From assembly GCA_028685185.1 (NCBI GenBank), contig JAQUEK010000002.1, forward strand, positions 220,480 through 284,479: a stretch of DNA of 64,000 nt. The letters are read 5' to 3'. This document shows positions 32,706-44,044 of this stretch, in pieces. The translations under genes and the position numbers were made by a program. The notes under the pieces were generated by a model. The model searched no databases. It saw only the letters and a list, made by a program, of their open reading frames with translations, and had not been told where the DNA came from. The stretch comes from Candidatus Altimarinota bacterium. Its GTDB lineage: Bacteria; Patescibacteriota; Gracilibacteria; BD1-5; UBA2023. The number at the start of each line of letters is the position of its first letter. Positions within the stretch are counted from its first letter, which is position 1.

Positions 32706-32777
32706 AATTCAAGTTATTATAAAGATTGCGTCATTATATTTCTAAGTTGAAAATTCGGAAATTGAATTTTTAAAATG

Positions 32778-33611
32778 CTACATTTTTCAGTCCAGAATCC
32801 ATATGATGTGGTTCAAATCGAATTTCGGAACCTTTTCCGGATCAAGTCAGTTCACATTGAATGTTCTGATCGTTTTCTCTCTCAGTGCGTTTGCTATGAC
32901 CCTTAATCAGATTCAAGCATCAGTCAATGACTTCATATATTGCTTGGCTTCGCTCGGATCGCTTATCTTGTTATAAAGCATCAATATATAAGCGAGTCTC
33001 TGCTGATGATTCCTGAAGGAGGTGAATTTATCCAAATCGAAACGCAACAAATCCTCATCTCAATTGATTCCAGAATCGAAATCTGCAATGATGAATTCAA
33101 GGTGATTTTTGGTTTTTTCAATGGTCTTTTCCTTCGATGTCTTTCCGACTTTTGCCATTGAAATGCTTATTTTCCTTATGGCTTCCCCCTGAAAATCATG
33201 CCTATCCCTTAATTTCCATCAGAAATGCCTGTTCATGAGATAACGCAGATCATCGGAATCTATATCTTCGACTCATAGCCTTTCAAGCATTCATGAAATA
33301 TCCTGAAGCGAAAGCTTCTTATGGAAATATTGGAACATGAGGTAATCTATAGGATCAACCTTATTGACGTAAAGTGAACTGATTGCATCAGAAATGCTAT
33401 CTACCTTGTTCCATAGATTCTTATGATACTTATTCCTTGAGAGCCTTGATATCTTGTTATTGAGGCCGCTTTCATTGAAAATCGCAAAAGAATTGAACAT
33501 CAAAAGCTCTTCTTTGATGTTTCATCTAAACTCGAAATTGAAAATGTTCAATAATGTTTCGTTTCAACCATGATATGCAGAATCTGCAAGATTTTGTCGG
33601 GTTCAATACAT
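32778..33611 (-). CDS. Unknown cytoplasmic protein (277 aa)
   Basis: A 277-residue protein read from MYGTRQNLADSAYHGGNETLLNIF; three TGA codons near the start hide its true 5' end under the standard code. It is helical and basic in the middle (NKYHKNLWNKVDSISDAISSLYVNK), with SLQDISGMLERLGVEDIDSDDLRYLMNRHFWWK resembling a helix-turn-helix. It ends DPEKVPKFDLNHIIWILDGKM. I do not recognise a family. It is divergent from gmd with a 178-base gap. Confidence 0.75.
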
Positions 33612-33789
33612 CGGAGCCTATATCAATATATAATATCTACAAGCATACTATAAAATTTCCGATAAATCTAAACATAAATTATGTTTTTCGGTTGACGAAA
33701 ATGGTTTTTTAAGTGATTGGATTCAAAATTTGATTTTGAGAAATGGTCCGTTTGGATATAATTCGTTGGTTGATTTCTTAATAAATAAG

Positions 33790-34887
33790 ATGAAAAAGGC
33801 TTTAATAACATGAATAACATGACAAGATTGAGCATATCTTGCAGAACTATTGATTTCAAAATGATATGAAGTGCATTGAATCAAACGAAGAAGTAGTTTT
33901 CTGAATACCAACAGAATAGACCATTTATACCAAGATCCTCATAATCCAGATAGGAGATTATTCTTACATTATTGAGATATGACTGATTCTGCAAATCTTA
34001 TAAAAATAGTTTGAGAAGTAAGACCAGATGAGATATATAATTTAGCAGCACAATCACACGTACATGTAAGTTTTGAAATACCAGAATATACCGCAAATGC
34101 AGATTGAATATGAACCCTTAGGCTTCTTGAAGCAATAAGGATAAATAAATTAGAAAAAATAACTAAATTCTACCAAGCTTCAACATCTGAATTATTCTGA
34201 TGACTTGATTATAATAGATCCGAAAATTGATATGATGAAACTTCTCCTATGCATCCGAGAAGCCCTTATTGAGTTGCAAAATTATATGCAATGTGGATAA
34301 CTAAAAATTATAAAGAGAGCTATGATATGTTTGCTTGCAATTGAATCTTATTCAATCATGAATCCCCGCTTAGATGAGAAACTTTCGTAACACGTAAAAT
34401 AACACGAGCTGTAGCTCAGATTTACCTTTGAATTCAAGATAAGCTATATCTTTGAAATCTTGATGCAAAAAGAGATTGGTGACATGCAAAAGATTATGTT
34501 GAGGCGATGTGGATGATGATGCAACAAGAAAAACCTGAAGATTTTATAATCGCAACATGAATAACAAATACTGTAAGGCAATTTGTGGAATGGTCTTTTG
34601 AAGAGGTTTGAATTATTATAGAATGGAGATGAGAATGAATAAATGAAAAGTGATACAATAAGAATAATTGAAAATGTATTGTTGAGATTGATGCAAAATA
34701 TTTCAGGCCAGCAGAAGTTGATATTCTTATATGAGATCCCTCAAAAGCAAAGAATATATTATGATGGATTCCAAAATATACAGTCAGAGATATCTGTAAA
34801 GAAATGATAAAATGCGATGTTGAAAATTTCAAAAAACAAAAAATATTGAAAGAATACGGTTATGAAATATTAAATCAATATGAATAA
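33790..34887 (+). CDS. gmd: GDP-mannose 4,6-dehydratase
   Basis: A 365-residue extended SDR enzyme converting GDP-D-mannose to GDP-4-keto-6-deoxy-D-mannose. The NADP-binding start is [42 protein letters not shown] supplies the Ser/Thr-Glu of the active site. [12 protein letters not shown] has the YxxxK pair, and [16 protein letters not shown] is a Gmd signature. It is followed by fcl 38 bases on, so the pair makes GDP-L-fucose for the locus. All glycines of the nucleotide loop are TGA. Confidence 0.97.
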
Positions 34888-34925
34888 AAAACTAAATAAT
34901 TTAATATATATAAATAAATACACTA

Positions 34926-35876
34926 ATGGAGTTAAATAGCAAGATTTTCATAGCATGACATAAATGACTTGTCGGATCTGCTCTTGTCAGAAAATTAAAA
35001 AGCGCATGATATTCTAATATCATATGAAAAAGCATTTATGAATTAGATTTATCTGATAAAGAAGCTGTTAATTCATTTTTTGAAAATGAAAAGCCAGAAT
35101 TTGTAATCCTTGCTGCTGCAAAAGTTGGCTGAATAATGGCGAATAATAAATTTCCTGCTGATTTCATTTTCCAAAACCTTGAAATTCAGAATAATGTTAT
35201 AAACGCATCATATAAGAATTGAGTCAAAAAATTATTATTTCTATGATCAAGCTGTATATACCCAAAATCATCACCTCAACCGATAAAAGAAGAATATCTG
35301 TTAAGTTGACCATTGGAGCCTACAAATGAACCGTATGCCATAGCAAAGATCGCATGAATAAAGATGTGTCAAAGCTATAACAGACAATTCAAAACAAATT
35401 TCATCGCATGTATGCCGACAAACCTATACTGACCTAATGATAATTTTGATCTTGAAAATTCACATGTTTTGCCTGCAATGATAAGAAAATTCCATGAAGC
35501 TAAATTGAGATGAGATTCTAATATCACATTATGGTGAGACTGAACTGCAATGAGAGAATTCCTATATGTCGATGATATGGCTGAGGCTTGCATTTTCATG
35601 ATGAATTCATATAATCCTACCGCTCAGGAAAATAATGATTGAAGCATATTCATGAATATCTGAAGTGGAATCGATATCACGATAAAAGAGCTTGCCGAAA
35701 CCATAAAGAGAATAGTCTGATTCGATTGAGAGATAAAATGGGATATCACAAAGCCTAATTGAACACCAAGAAAGCTTCTTGATATATCAAAGTTGAATTG
35801 ATTATGATGGAGATATAAAGTTGATCTCGAAGAAGGTATCAAAAGAAGCTATGAGTGGTATTTGAATAATAATTAA
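34926..35876 (+). CDS. fcl: GDP-L-fucose synthase
   Basis: A 316-residue epimerase/reductase that completes GDP-L-fucose synthesis from the Gmd product. Characteristic segments are KIFIAGHKGLVGSALVRKL (NADP loop), AAAKVGGIMANN, FLGSSCIYPKSSPQPIKEEYLL, the catalytic YxxxK in NEPYAIAKIAG, and [24 protein letters not shown]. The full family length is present. Substrate comes from the upstream gmd. Confidence 0.97.
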
Positions 35877-35886
35877 TTAATGAAGT

Positions 35887-36711
35887 ATGAATGTATCTTT
35901 TTATGATAAAATAAAAACGGTTTTATTGATTTATAAAATAGTATATAGACTACCAAGATTAAAAACTATGATAAATATCATAGTTAATCCTCTTGATTCG
36001 ACAAGATACTATGAAATACCATACTTACTAAAATATATTAATAAAAATAATTTAAAATTTAATTCAATTTTAGATATATCATCGCCATTTATTTTATCAT
36101 ACATATTATCAAAGAAGTCCAAAGTTATAAAAACAGATATAAATGAATGAGAAAAACATTATATTTGTGATAATGAAAATTTAAAATTCCAAAAGGAAGA
36201 TGCATTAAAATTATCATTTGAAGATTCTTCATTTGATTTTGTATATTCCATAAGTGTTATTGAACATATATATTTAAGGTATATTCAAGCAATAGAAGAA
36301 ATGATAAGGGTTTGTAAAAATTGATGATATATTTATCTTACTTTTCCTGTATCAACAAATAAAAAAGAAGAATGGTTAGAAAATTCTTTATATTCTGATC
36401 AATTTATAAGTAAATCTAACAAGGTGTTTTTTCAATATAGGTTCGACGAAATAGAATTGGAAAAGATTGAAAAAATAAATTGATTGCAGCTTATAAAAAA
36501 AGATATCTTCTGGGAAAGAAAAAATTGAGATTTTGATTATTTAGTTAGATTACTTAAAAAAACAAGTACAAATATATATCTGACAATACTAAAAGATGCT
36601 CTTGTTAATTTATATTATTGATTCTTTTTATTAAAAAAACCTACAAATGATTTTATGGATTCTAAGGACTTCTGAAATATACATTATATTTTTAAGGTAT
36701 ATAAATCATAA
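35887..36711 (+). CDS. SAM-dependent methyltransferase (class I)
   Basis: A 274-residue protein with a Methyltransf_11-like core. Motif I is degenerate (SILDISSPFILSYILSKKSKVIKTDIN). The acidic strand DALKLSFEDSSFDFVYSISVIEHI and the post-motif YIYLTFPVS are typical of polysaccharide-locus methyltransferases. A hydrophobic stretch near the C-terminus may associate with the membrane. Codon use is visibly more A/T-rich than in gmd/fcl. The acceptor sugar is unknown. Confidence 0.75.
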
Positions 36712-36742
36712 ATACCAATACAAATCAATATAATAGATAAAC

Positions 36743-37090
36743 ATGGATAGATTGGCTAGAAAAAATAAAAATCAATTTGATATAATCACATTATTAGATG
36801 TACTTGAGCATGTCCCAAAAAATGAAACAATATCATTTCTTCGTGAACTAAAATGATCACTTAAAACAAATGGTACGCTTATAATTCAAATTCCAAACCT
36901 TCAGGCTCCAGATTGACAATTACACCGTTATAATGATTTTACCAATGAATTTTGATATATTGAGCATAGCCTGCAAGAAGTACTAATTCGTCTTACAAGA
37001 ACAATTACAGCCAATCTTAATCCATCAATACTTAATTGTTCTATATTGTATTACCAAGAATGATTAAATATTATTAATAAGCCTATATAA
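36743..37090 (+). pseudogene. Truncated, internally deleted methyltransferase relic
   Basis: A 115-codon frame beginning inside a methyltransferase domain: QFDIITLLDVLEHVPKNETISFLRELKGSLK, then TLIIQIPNLQAPDGQLHRYNDFTNEFGYIEHSLQEVL. The SAM-binding N-terminus is missing. After LQEVL the sequence jumps to RTITANLNPSILNCSILYY, which looks like the family's C-terminus, so the middle was deleted. It lies between two intact methyltransferase genes and is probably a remnant of locus rearrangement. Confidence 0.7.
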
Positions 37091-37103
37091 TACTTTTTAG
37101 AAT

Positions 37104-37808
37104 ATGAATACAAAAAAAGAATATGATAATTATCTTTCAAACAGATGAATTAACTCTGAGTATTATGAAAATCTAAAACTTCCTGTATTTTTAAAAAAAT
37201 ATCTTCCAAAAGATTTTAAAGCCAAAATATTAGATATAGGATGCTGATTTTGACAAAATATGCAAAGTTATATATATGAAGGTTATAATAATATTTATGG
37301 AATTGATATTTCAGATGAAGCAATAGATATATGCAAAAAAAATTGATTAAATGTTCAAAAAATAAATATATTGGATTATAAGGAAATTTGATTTGATTTT
37401 ATTAGCATAAATCATGTATTAGAACATATAGAAAAAAATAAGATCATTGAAAGCCTTGAACGTATAAAAAAAATGCTGAATCCACAGTGAAAATTATATA
37501 TATCAGTGCCGAATGCACAATCAAATACTGATTGCTATTGGGCATTTGAGGATTTTACCCACACAACATTATTTACTGCATGAAGCTTGATATTTTGTTT
37601 AAAAAATGCCGGTTTTTCAAAAATAACTTTTATAGATCCGGATTGAATTGAATTTTCAAGACCACTTATAAAGCAATTAAAGTGGTTTTTATTAAAAATA
37701 TATAAATTGAATAAATGGTTTTGGAATCATGTAACATGAAGTTCATATCATAAACCTAGCCCCAAAATTTTTACTTGGGAAATTAAAGTTATAGCAGAAA
37801 ATGATTAA
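37104..37808 (+). CDS. SAM-dependent methyltransferase (class I)
   Basis: A 234-residue enzyme with an intact SAM motif ILDIGCGFGQNMQSYIYEGYNNIYGIDISDEAI, the acidic motif DFISINHVLEHIEKNKIIE, and post-motif GKLYISVPNAQSNTDCYWAFEDFTHTTLFT. This last segment is common to methyltransferases of O-antigen and capsule loci. The C-terminus is basic and aromatic. Its end overlaps the GT9 gene by 8 bases, implying co-translation. Confidence 0.88.
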
Positions 37809-38991
37809 AATAATTTTTAAGAATATAGTTTATATCATAAAATTAGCATTTATTTTGGTAATGGATTTTACAGTATTTTTTTTCGTGAAATCAGTCAAAA
37901 TTAATGAAAATAAATTATTATTGATCCGTACAGATGCCATATGAGATTATATAATATTTAGAAATTTTATCGAAAAATTAAAAAAATCTGAAAGATATAA
38001 TAATCATGAGATTACTTTGTGTTGAAACATAAGATGGAAAGACCTTGCAGAAAAATTGGATAAAAATTATATATCTAATTTCATATGGGTTGATAAAACA
38101 AAATTTTTAACAGACTTGAAATATAGATATCAGATTTTAAGAAAGATTAAATTAAACTGATACAGTGATTGTATTCATCCTATATATTCAAGAGAATTTC
38201 TTTACGGTGATATAATGGTTAAATTTTCAAATTCAACAAATAGAATATGAAACTATTGAGACTTATCTAATCAGACAAGATTGCAAAAATTTATTTCTGA
38301 TTTTTATTATACTAAATTAATTGATAATAAAAAAGTGGTTATACATGAATTTGAAAGGAATAAGGAGTTTTTTGAAAAATTATTAAACGAAAACATAAAT
38401 ATAAAAAAGCCAGAAATAGTTTTATCTGAATATAATAATGCAGATTTTTTTGAAAAATTGAATGAATATTGAAATTTTATAGTGATATTTCCTTGAGCAG
38501 AGGCTAATTTTAGACGTTGGAACGAAAAAAATTATGCAGCGATTTCAAGTTATATAAACAATAAATTCTGATTTAAGATAATAATTGCATGATGACCCTG
38601 AGATAAAAAAATAGCAGAAAATATCATAAGGATGGCTGGTAATTCAAATATAATCGATTTAACATGAGCCACTAATTTGTATGAATTATGTATCCTTCTT
38701 TCAAAAAGTAAACTACTCATTTCAAACGATACAAGCGCTTTTCATATTTGAGTGGCCGTAAATACTAAAACAATATGTATTTCAAATTGAAATCATTTCT
38801 GAAGATTTCCAACCTATCCTGAAAATATAGATAATATAAAAGTGATTTATCCTCCAAAAATTATGGATAACTTTAATGAAAAAAATCTGTTAATTGAAAA
38901 ATATTGAAATTGATCAGATTTAAATATTAATCTGATCAATATTAATAATGTTATATCAATAATTGATAATTTTTTAATAGAATGATCATAA
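37801..38991 (+). CDS. GT9-family glycosyltransferase (heptosyltransferase-like)
   Basis: A 396-residue GT-B enzyme. The N-terminal domain has KLLLIRTDAIGDYIIFRNFIEKL, the GT9 acceptor-side motif. The C-terminal domain has FIVIFPGAEANFRRWNEKNYAAI, then IIIAGGPGDKKIAENI, and the nucleotide-sugar site LLSKSKLLISNDTSAFHIGVAVNTKTICISNGNHFG. These match ADP-heptose:LPS heptosyltransferases. As no LPS is expected in this lineage, the donor could be another ADP- or GDP-sugar. It overlaps the next gene by 10 bases. Confidence 0.88.
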
Positions 38992-39455
38992 GAGAAATAG
39001 ATGAACTAAATGAATTAGTTAAAAAACTTCGTAAAGATGATAAAAAAATCATTTGGACTAATTGATGTTTCGATATCATTCATCCATGACATATTAAAAC
39101 ATTTGAAGATGCAAAAAATCTTTGAGATGTTTTGATTATATGAATAAACTGAGACTTATCTCCATATTGGAAAACAAAGGAATGAAGACCAATAAATGAT
39201 GAGTTTTTCAGATCTACAGTCATAGATTCTATAAAATATGTTGATATTGTATATATATTTAATGATGAAACACCAATAATACCAATAATAAATATTTTAC
39301 CTGATGTACTTGTTAAATGATGAGATTATCAAATTGAAAAAATTGTTTGATTTGAGGAAGTGATTAAAAATTGATGAAAGGTTATCACTATTCCAATTTA
39401 TTCTAACTATTCAACCACATGAATAATCGAAAAGATTTTAAATCTAAATAAATAA
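38982..39455 (+). CDS. HldE C-terminal-type sugar-phosphate nucleotidyltransferase
   Basis: A 157-residue stand-alone nucleotidyltransferase of the RfaE2/HldE-C type. It has the HxGH nucleotide site in IIWTNGCFDIIHPGHIKTFEDA, DVLIIGINGDLSPYWKTKEGRPIND, and the C-terminal LPDVLVKGGDYQIEKIVGFEEV and YSTTGIIEKI. In HldE this domain activates D-glycero-heptose-1-phosphate with ATP. Neither the kinase domain nor HldD is seen in the window. Its overlap with the GT9 gene fits a heptose-like donor pathway. Confidence 0.9.
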
Positions 39456-39457
39456 AA

Positions 39458-40219
39458 ATGAAACTCTCAATAATAACGTGCACATATAATTCTGAAAAAT
39501 ACCTACAAGAATGCATCGATAGCGTAATTTGCCAAAATCTTAATCGTGATGATTATGAGCATATATTTATTGATTGATCTTCAAATGATAAAACTAAAGA
39601 TATTATAGATAAATATATCAATGAAAATCCTAATAAAAATATATATAAGGAAGAGAGAATTCCTAAAGGAATATATAATGCAATGAATGAGTGAATTAAA
39701 ATTGCAAAATGAGAATATTTACTATTTTTACATTCTGATGATTATCTTAAGCAAAATGAGTTGAACAATTATTTGGATTTCATTGAACAAACTTGAAATT
39801 TAGATTTTTATTATGCAAAATTTAATGCTGTTGATAAAATCTGAAAATTTATATATAATGCGCCTTCAAGAAAAATGTATCAAAAATGATTAAACAGATT
39901 ATTGCTTTGATTTATCTGCTATATAAATCAACCAACTGTAATCCATAAAAAAGATCTTCATATAAGATATTGATATTTTAATGAAAACCTAAAATTATTG
40001 TCTGACTGGGAATTTTGGTTAAAATTATGAGAACATAATATATCAAACATCTTTTATGACAAGACTATGACAAATTTCAGAATTCATTATTCAAGCTCAA
40101 CTTATGATACAAAAAATAAAAAAATATCTCAAAATGAATATGATTATCTATTGCGAGAATATTTTTGATTTGAGAGATATTTGATGAAATTCGTTAATTA
40201 TCTATATAAACTCATATAA
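39458..40219 (+). CDS. GT2-family glycosyltransferase
   Basis: A 253-residue GT-A enzyme beginning KLSIITCTYNSEKYLQECIDSVICQN, with the acidic strand EHIFIDGSSNDKTKDII and the DxD-like LLFLHSDDYLKQNEL. The QPTVIHKKDLHIRYGYFNENLKLLSDWEFWLK segment carries the acceptor-side motif typical of enzymes adding sugars to lipid-linked capsule units. Its final 18 bases overlap the converging GT4 gene. Confidence 0.9.
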
Positions 40220-41332
40220 CCCTTTCAATCTCTCCATGAAGACATCCTGACTGTAATTATCAAGTGCATATTCATATGCGCTTTTTGAATATTGGGAATA
40301 TCTTATCGGATCTGAAAGTATTTCCCTGATTTTCTCAGAAAGATCGATACTATCTCATTCTTTGAATATCAATCATCTATCCCCTATCACTTCTGGTATA
40401 GCTCAGCTGCTAGAACCGATAACAGGAACTCCTGATGCCATCATCTCTACAAGAACCCTTCAGAATTGTTCTTTCCAATAAGGTTTTGAGATCGAAGGCA
40501 AAATGAATATGTCGAAATCTTTTATATATTCTTTAAGCTTTGAATATTCTATTTTTCAATGAAATTTTATCCTGTCTTGAATTCAAAGCTCATTTGAAAT
40601 GGATATGAAATATTCCTTATCGGCTCATTCTCAGATTAGCGATAGATTATATCTTTCTCAAAGATTAGCAATGGATTCAATAAGATTCTGTATTCATTTA
40701 TCCTTCAATAATCTTCCTATGAATCAAATCTTGAATTCAGTTTTTCATCCGATATCATGATCTTCAAATTTGAAATTGGAAAAATCTATTCACCAATATA
40801 TCTTGCTTATTTTTCTATCCTCAATATCAAATCTCTTAACTTCCCTTATTGCCTCTTCATTTGCACAAACAACACAATTTATTTTAGCTGCTGCATATCT
40901 TCAAAAAAAACCGTGTAATATTTTTTTAGACCAATCAAGATTCTCCCATGAATAATTAACAACCTTTATTTCTTTATCTATAAGATTCTTGAAAAATATA
41001 ACCTGAGATAAGGTTGGTGAAAATAATTCAGTGTAACAGTGTATTATATCAGGTTTGAATTCTTTTATGGTCCTATAAAGATCAATTCAATATAATGTCC
41101 TCAATAAAGGATTTTTATAATTTAAAAGGTTTATGGGTTTTATTGTCACATTTGTGAATTTCTTTGTTTTCTCATTATCATATTCTCATATTCAAAACCC
41201 AAGTCAATATTCTATTTTAGAAGGACAAACGATTAAGATATCAAAATTGCTTCAGAATTTGTCATATAATGTAGGTATCGATAAGTCTATATTCAATCAT
41301 TGATATATAACCAGGATTTTTTGCATTATCAT
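40202..41332 (-). CDS. GT4-family glycosyltransferase
   Basis: A 376-residue GT-B enzyme. The N-terminal domain starts MIMQKILVIYQGLNIDLSIPTLYDKFG. The C-terminal domain has the GT4 features FKIGFIGRLLKDKGIQNLIESIANLG, a phosphate-contact segment LSLIGEGADKEYFISI, and the E-x7-E motif in [33 protein letters not shown]. It opens the divergent half of the locus (minus strand) and overlaps the next minus gene by 7 bases. Confidence 0.9.
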
Positions 41333-42039
41333 TTCTTTATTACACAAGTAATATTCGGCGTCAAAATATTGGAGTATATTCCTCAGTTGATCATATATAT
41401 TCAATAAATCACAAAATACAGTATCTTCTGTAGCATTATCCTAGGTATGTTTATGATTTCATATGGTGGAATCGAATATGGCCTCAGATTGATCTCTGAT
41501 CTTTTGACTCATGCTTTCTGACATAATTGGATAAGGGAATTGGATGTGTAAGAAATCATGTGTGTAAAATCCCAATACCTTTCTGTGACTCAGATGAAAT
41601 TATTGGCATTCGGAACCGTGATGATTATTTTTCAATCAATATTCAATATCGAATAAAGATATCTCAGAAAATCTTCCTGAACGTTTACCGGTATATGTTC
41701 AAGTACCTGTGTAAGCACTATAAGGTCATATTTTAACAATCACTCCTTTATATCGTCTATTCAAGAAATCAGCCTTAATTTTTTTGAAATCTTGTATTTA
41801 TCGCTTATGTTATCAAGAATCGAATCATCATTATCTACAACTGTTATATCCTCTACTCATTTCTTATTGAGATAATCGACGAACTCTCATATTCATGGTC
41901 AGAATTCCAGCACTTTCATATCTCTTCGGAAATTTATCTGTTTTGAATAATTATATTCGAAATAATCCTGTTTCCTCTTGAATGTCTTAGGATCATATTG
42001 CTGTAAAAGCGTCTGATAATAGCTATATTTCTCTGTCAT
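41326..42039 (-). CDS. SAM-dependent methyltransferase
   Basis: A 237-residue class I enzyme. Motif I is KVLEFGPGIGEFVDYLNKKGVEDITVVDNDDSI, the acidic motif YDLIVLTQVLEHIPVNVQEDFLRYL, and the post-motif GKIIITVPNANNFIGVTERYWDFTHMISYTSNSL. The YWDFTH segment parallels that of the methyltransferase at 37104, suggesting related acceptors. The stop overlaps the start region of the downstream GT4 gene. Confidence 0.88.
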
Positions 42040-43226
42040 TATAAAATATGTTTAATGGAATTAAAAACTTCCTCGACTGTAATTGAATCTATGCAGGGAT
42101 TTATCGGATATATGCAATTTCTCTGTTCGCATGGCTGACATCTGTATTCATGATACAAGGTTGTGATATTTCTGCTTGAAGGGGTAAAAAGCTTTCTATC
42201 TCAAGGTCAGAAAAGGATTATCGACTTATGATCGAACAAGTCCGCCAAATGTGCGGTTGATGTATCATGACCTATGAATAATACGGAATTTATCATTAAG
42301 TCAATGGTCGATTTCCAATTTTCAGATTCATATATCTCAACGTCAGATTCATTTCGGACATCATCTTTTATTGACAAGCATATCTTTTTCTCCGAATCGT
42401 CTGAACTCAAAAGGATCACCTTGCAATCCGTATATTCGGAGCGTATCATATCTATAAGCTTTGCGTAATTTTGGATTGACCATCTTCTGAAGAACCATCT
42501 TCATCATCCTGGCTGGATGCATATGTATCTTGATAATGGTTTTCCGTTTCCTATTAATCAGTCTTTCAATAATATACTCAAATCATTAGAAATATCCTCA
42601 GATTTCAGATTTGAATATTTTCAGCATACATGATCAATTATCTTCAGATCATGCCCTTTATCATTTAAATCAGGATCATATGGAACATTGTCGGTGATAA
42701 AGCTGGATCATCATCATATATCATAAGAGACTATCCTTTTGCACTGCAGCAAAGATAGCAATCTCAGGCTGAATATATCTCATCTGAGGTCTATTCAGAT
42801 ATCCACCTTTCACCTAAGCTCCTTTATCTTATCTATATCATCGGAATCCATTAAGGATTTCTGCAGATATTGTGTCTTATTTCTCAATATTCTCGGCATC
42901 CAAAAATTCGGGTCTATGAAAAATATTCAATCGAAAAAATCTTTCCTAACTATCGAAAAAATCGATCTTACTCATCTTGTTCAAACAAAATATATCTTAG
43001 AATCAGGAAATGCCAATCTTAACCTCAGCAATGCAGGCATCGATATTATGAAATCTCAGATCATATCACGTCTGATAACCAAGATTGAAGGATTTTCCTG
43101 AAATATCTGAGATTTCTTTTTTGAAAATAATCTCCTGAAAAAATTTTCCAGAAGATATGCTAGATCGAAAATATGAAAAACAGATCTTATTTTCTTATCT
43201 TTATATTTGATGAATTTCCTTACCAT
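42039..43226 (-). CDS. GT9-family glycosyltransferase (heptosyltransferase-like)
   Basis: A 395-residue GT-B enzyme paralogous in class to the one at 37801. It has PSILVIRRDMIGDFIISMPALLRLRLAFPDSKIYFVG at the N-terminal side, YICIQPGGGRWFFRRWSIQNYAKLIDMI, and the C-terminal nucleotide-sugar motif INSVLFIGHDTSTAHLADLFDHKSIILF. The ATG shares its last base with the upstream stop codon. Two GT9 enzymes in one locus imply two heptose-like or related additions. Confidence 0.88.
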
Positions 43227-44044
43227 TAAATTCAGAAAAATGTTAAAATCTTATAACTCAAGACTATCTTATAATAATTGAACTTATGCAAAATCAAGCT
43301 TATCCTGTATTTTCACATAGCATATTTTTCTGCCAGTCTCAGCTCATCCTTGAATTGCATGGCAAATCTGCTTCAGCTCTTGCTTGTCTGATAGAATCTG
43401 AAATTAGATAGATATCTGTCTATGAAAACAGGATCATATCTTTTTCATAATCTGAGCCAATATTCATAATCCATACAAAGATGTTCGTTTATATCGAACA
43501 ATCAGACTTCTGACATAGCTTCCCTCTTCCAGAACACTGTCATCTGGCAGATGAAATTCTCTGAAAGTAGCTTCGGATATGAATATTTGCTTCATAGTAA
43601 ATTCTTGTATGATGTTATCATCTTCCTTATTTCCCTGTCATATCTGTCTATTATCCTGCATTTTCCGTAGCACCATTTATTGTCTGAAGCTCAAAGAGTT
43701 TTTGAAACGATATCAAGTGTTCATTGCTCATAGGTGTCATCGCTATTAAGGTATGTGACTATATCTCATGTCGATATTTCCAATCATTTGTTTATGGCAT
43801 CGCTTTGTCAGCTATCTTTTTCTGATTTCCAGATGAAATCTATGCTTTTGCATCTGATCTCAATATCTCCGTTATCTATGGCAGATTTATAATCAGATAT
43901 GATATCAACGCTTCAATCGGTAGATAATCAGTCCATGATAATATACTCGAGATCAAAATCTCAAGATTGGGTTATGACTGATCTTATCGTTCTTTCTATG
44001 AATTCAGCCTGATTGAAAGATGGTGTTATTATCGATATCTTCAT
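43226..44044 (-). CDS. GT2-family glycosyltransferase
   Basis: A 272-residue GT-A enzyme. It begins [49 protein letters not shown] and carries the DxD in DIVTYLNSDDTYEQGTLDI. The later segment ICQMTVFWKREAMSEVGLFDINEHLCMDYEYWLRLGKRYD is the usual acceptor-side region. It is tightly coupled to its neighbours by one-base stop/start overlaps on both sides. Confidence 0.92.
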
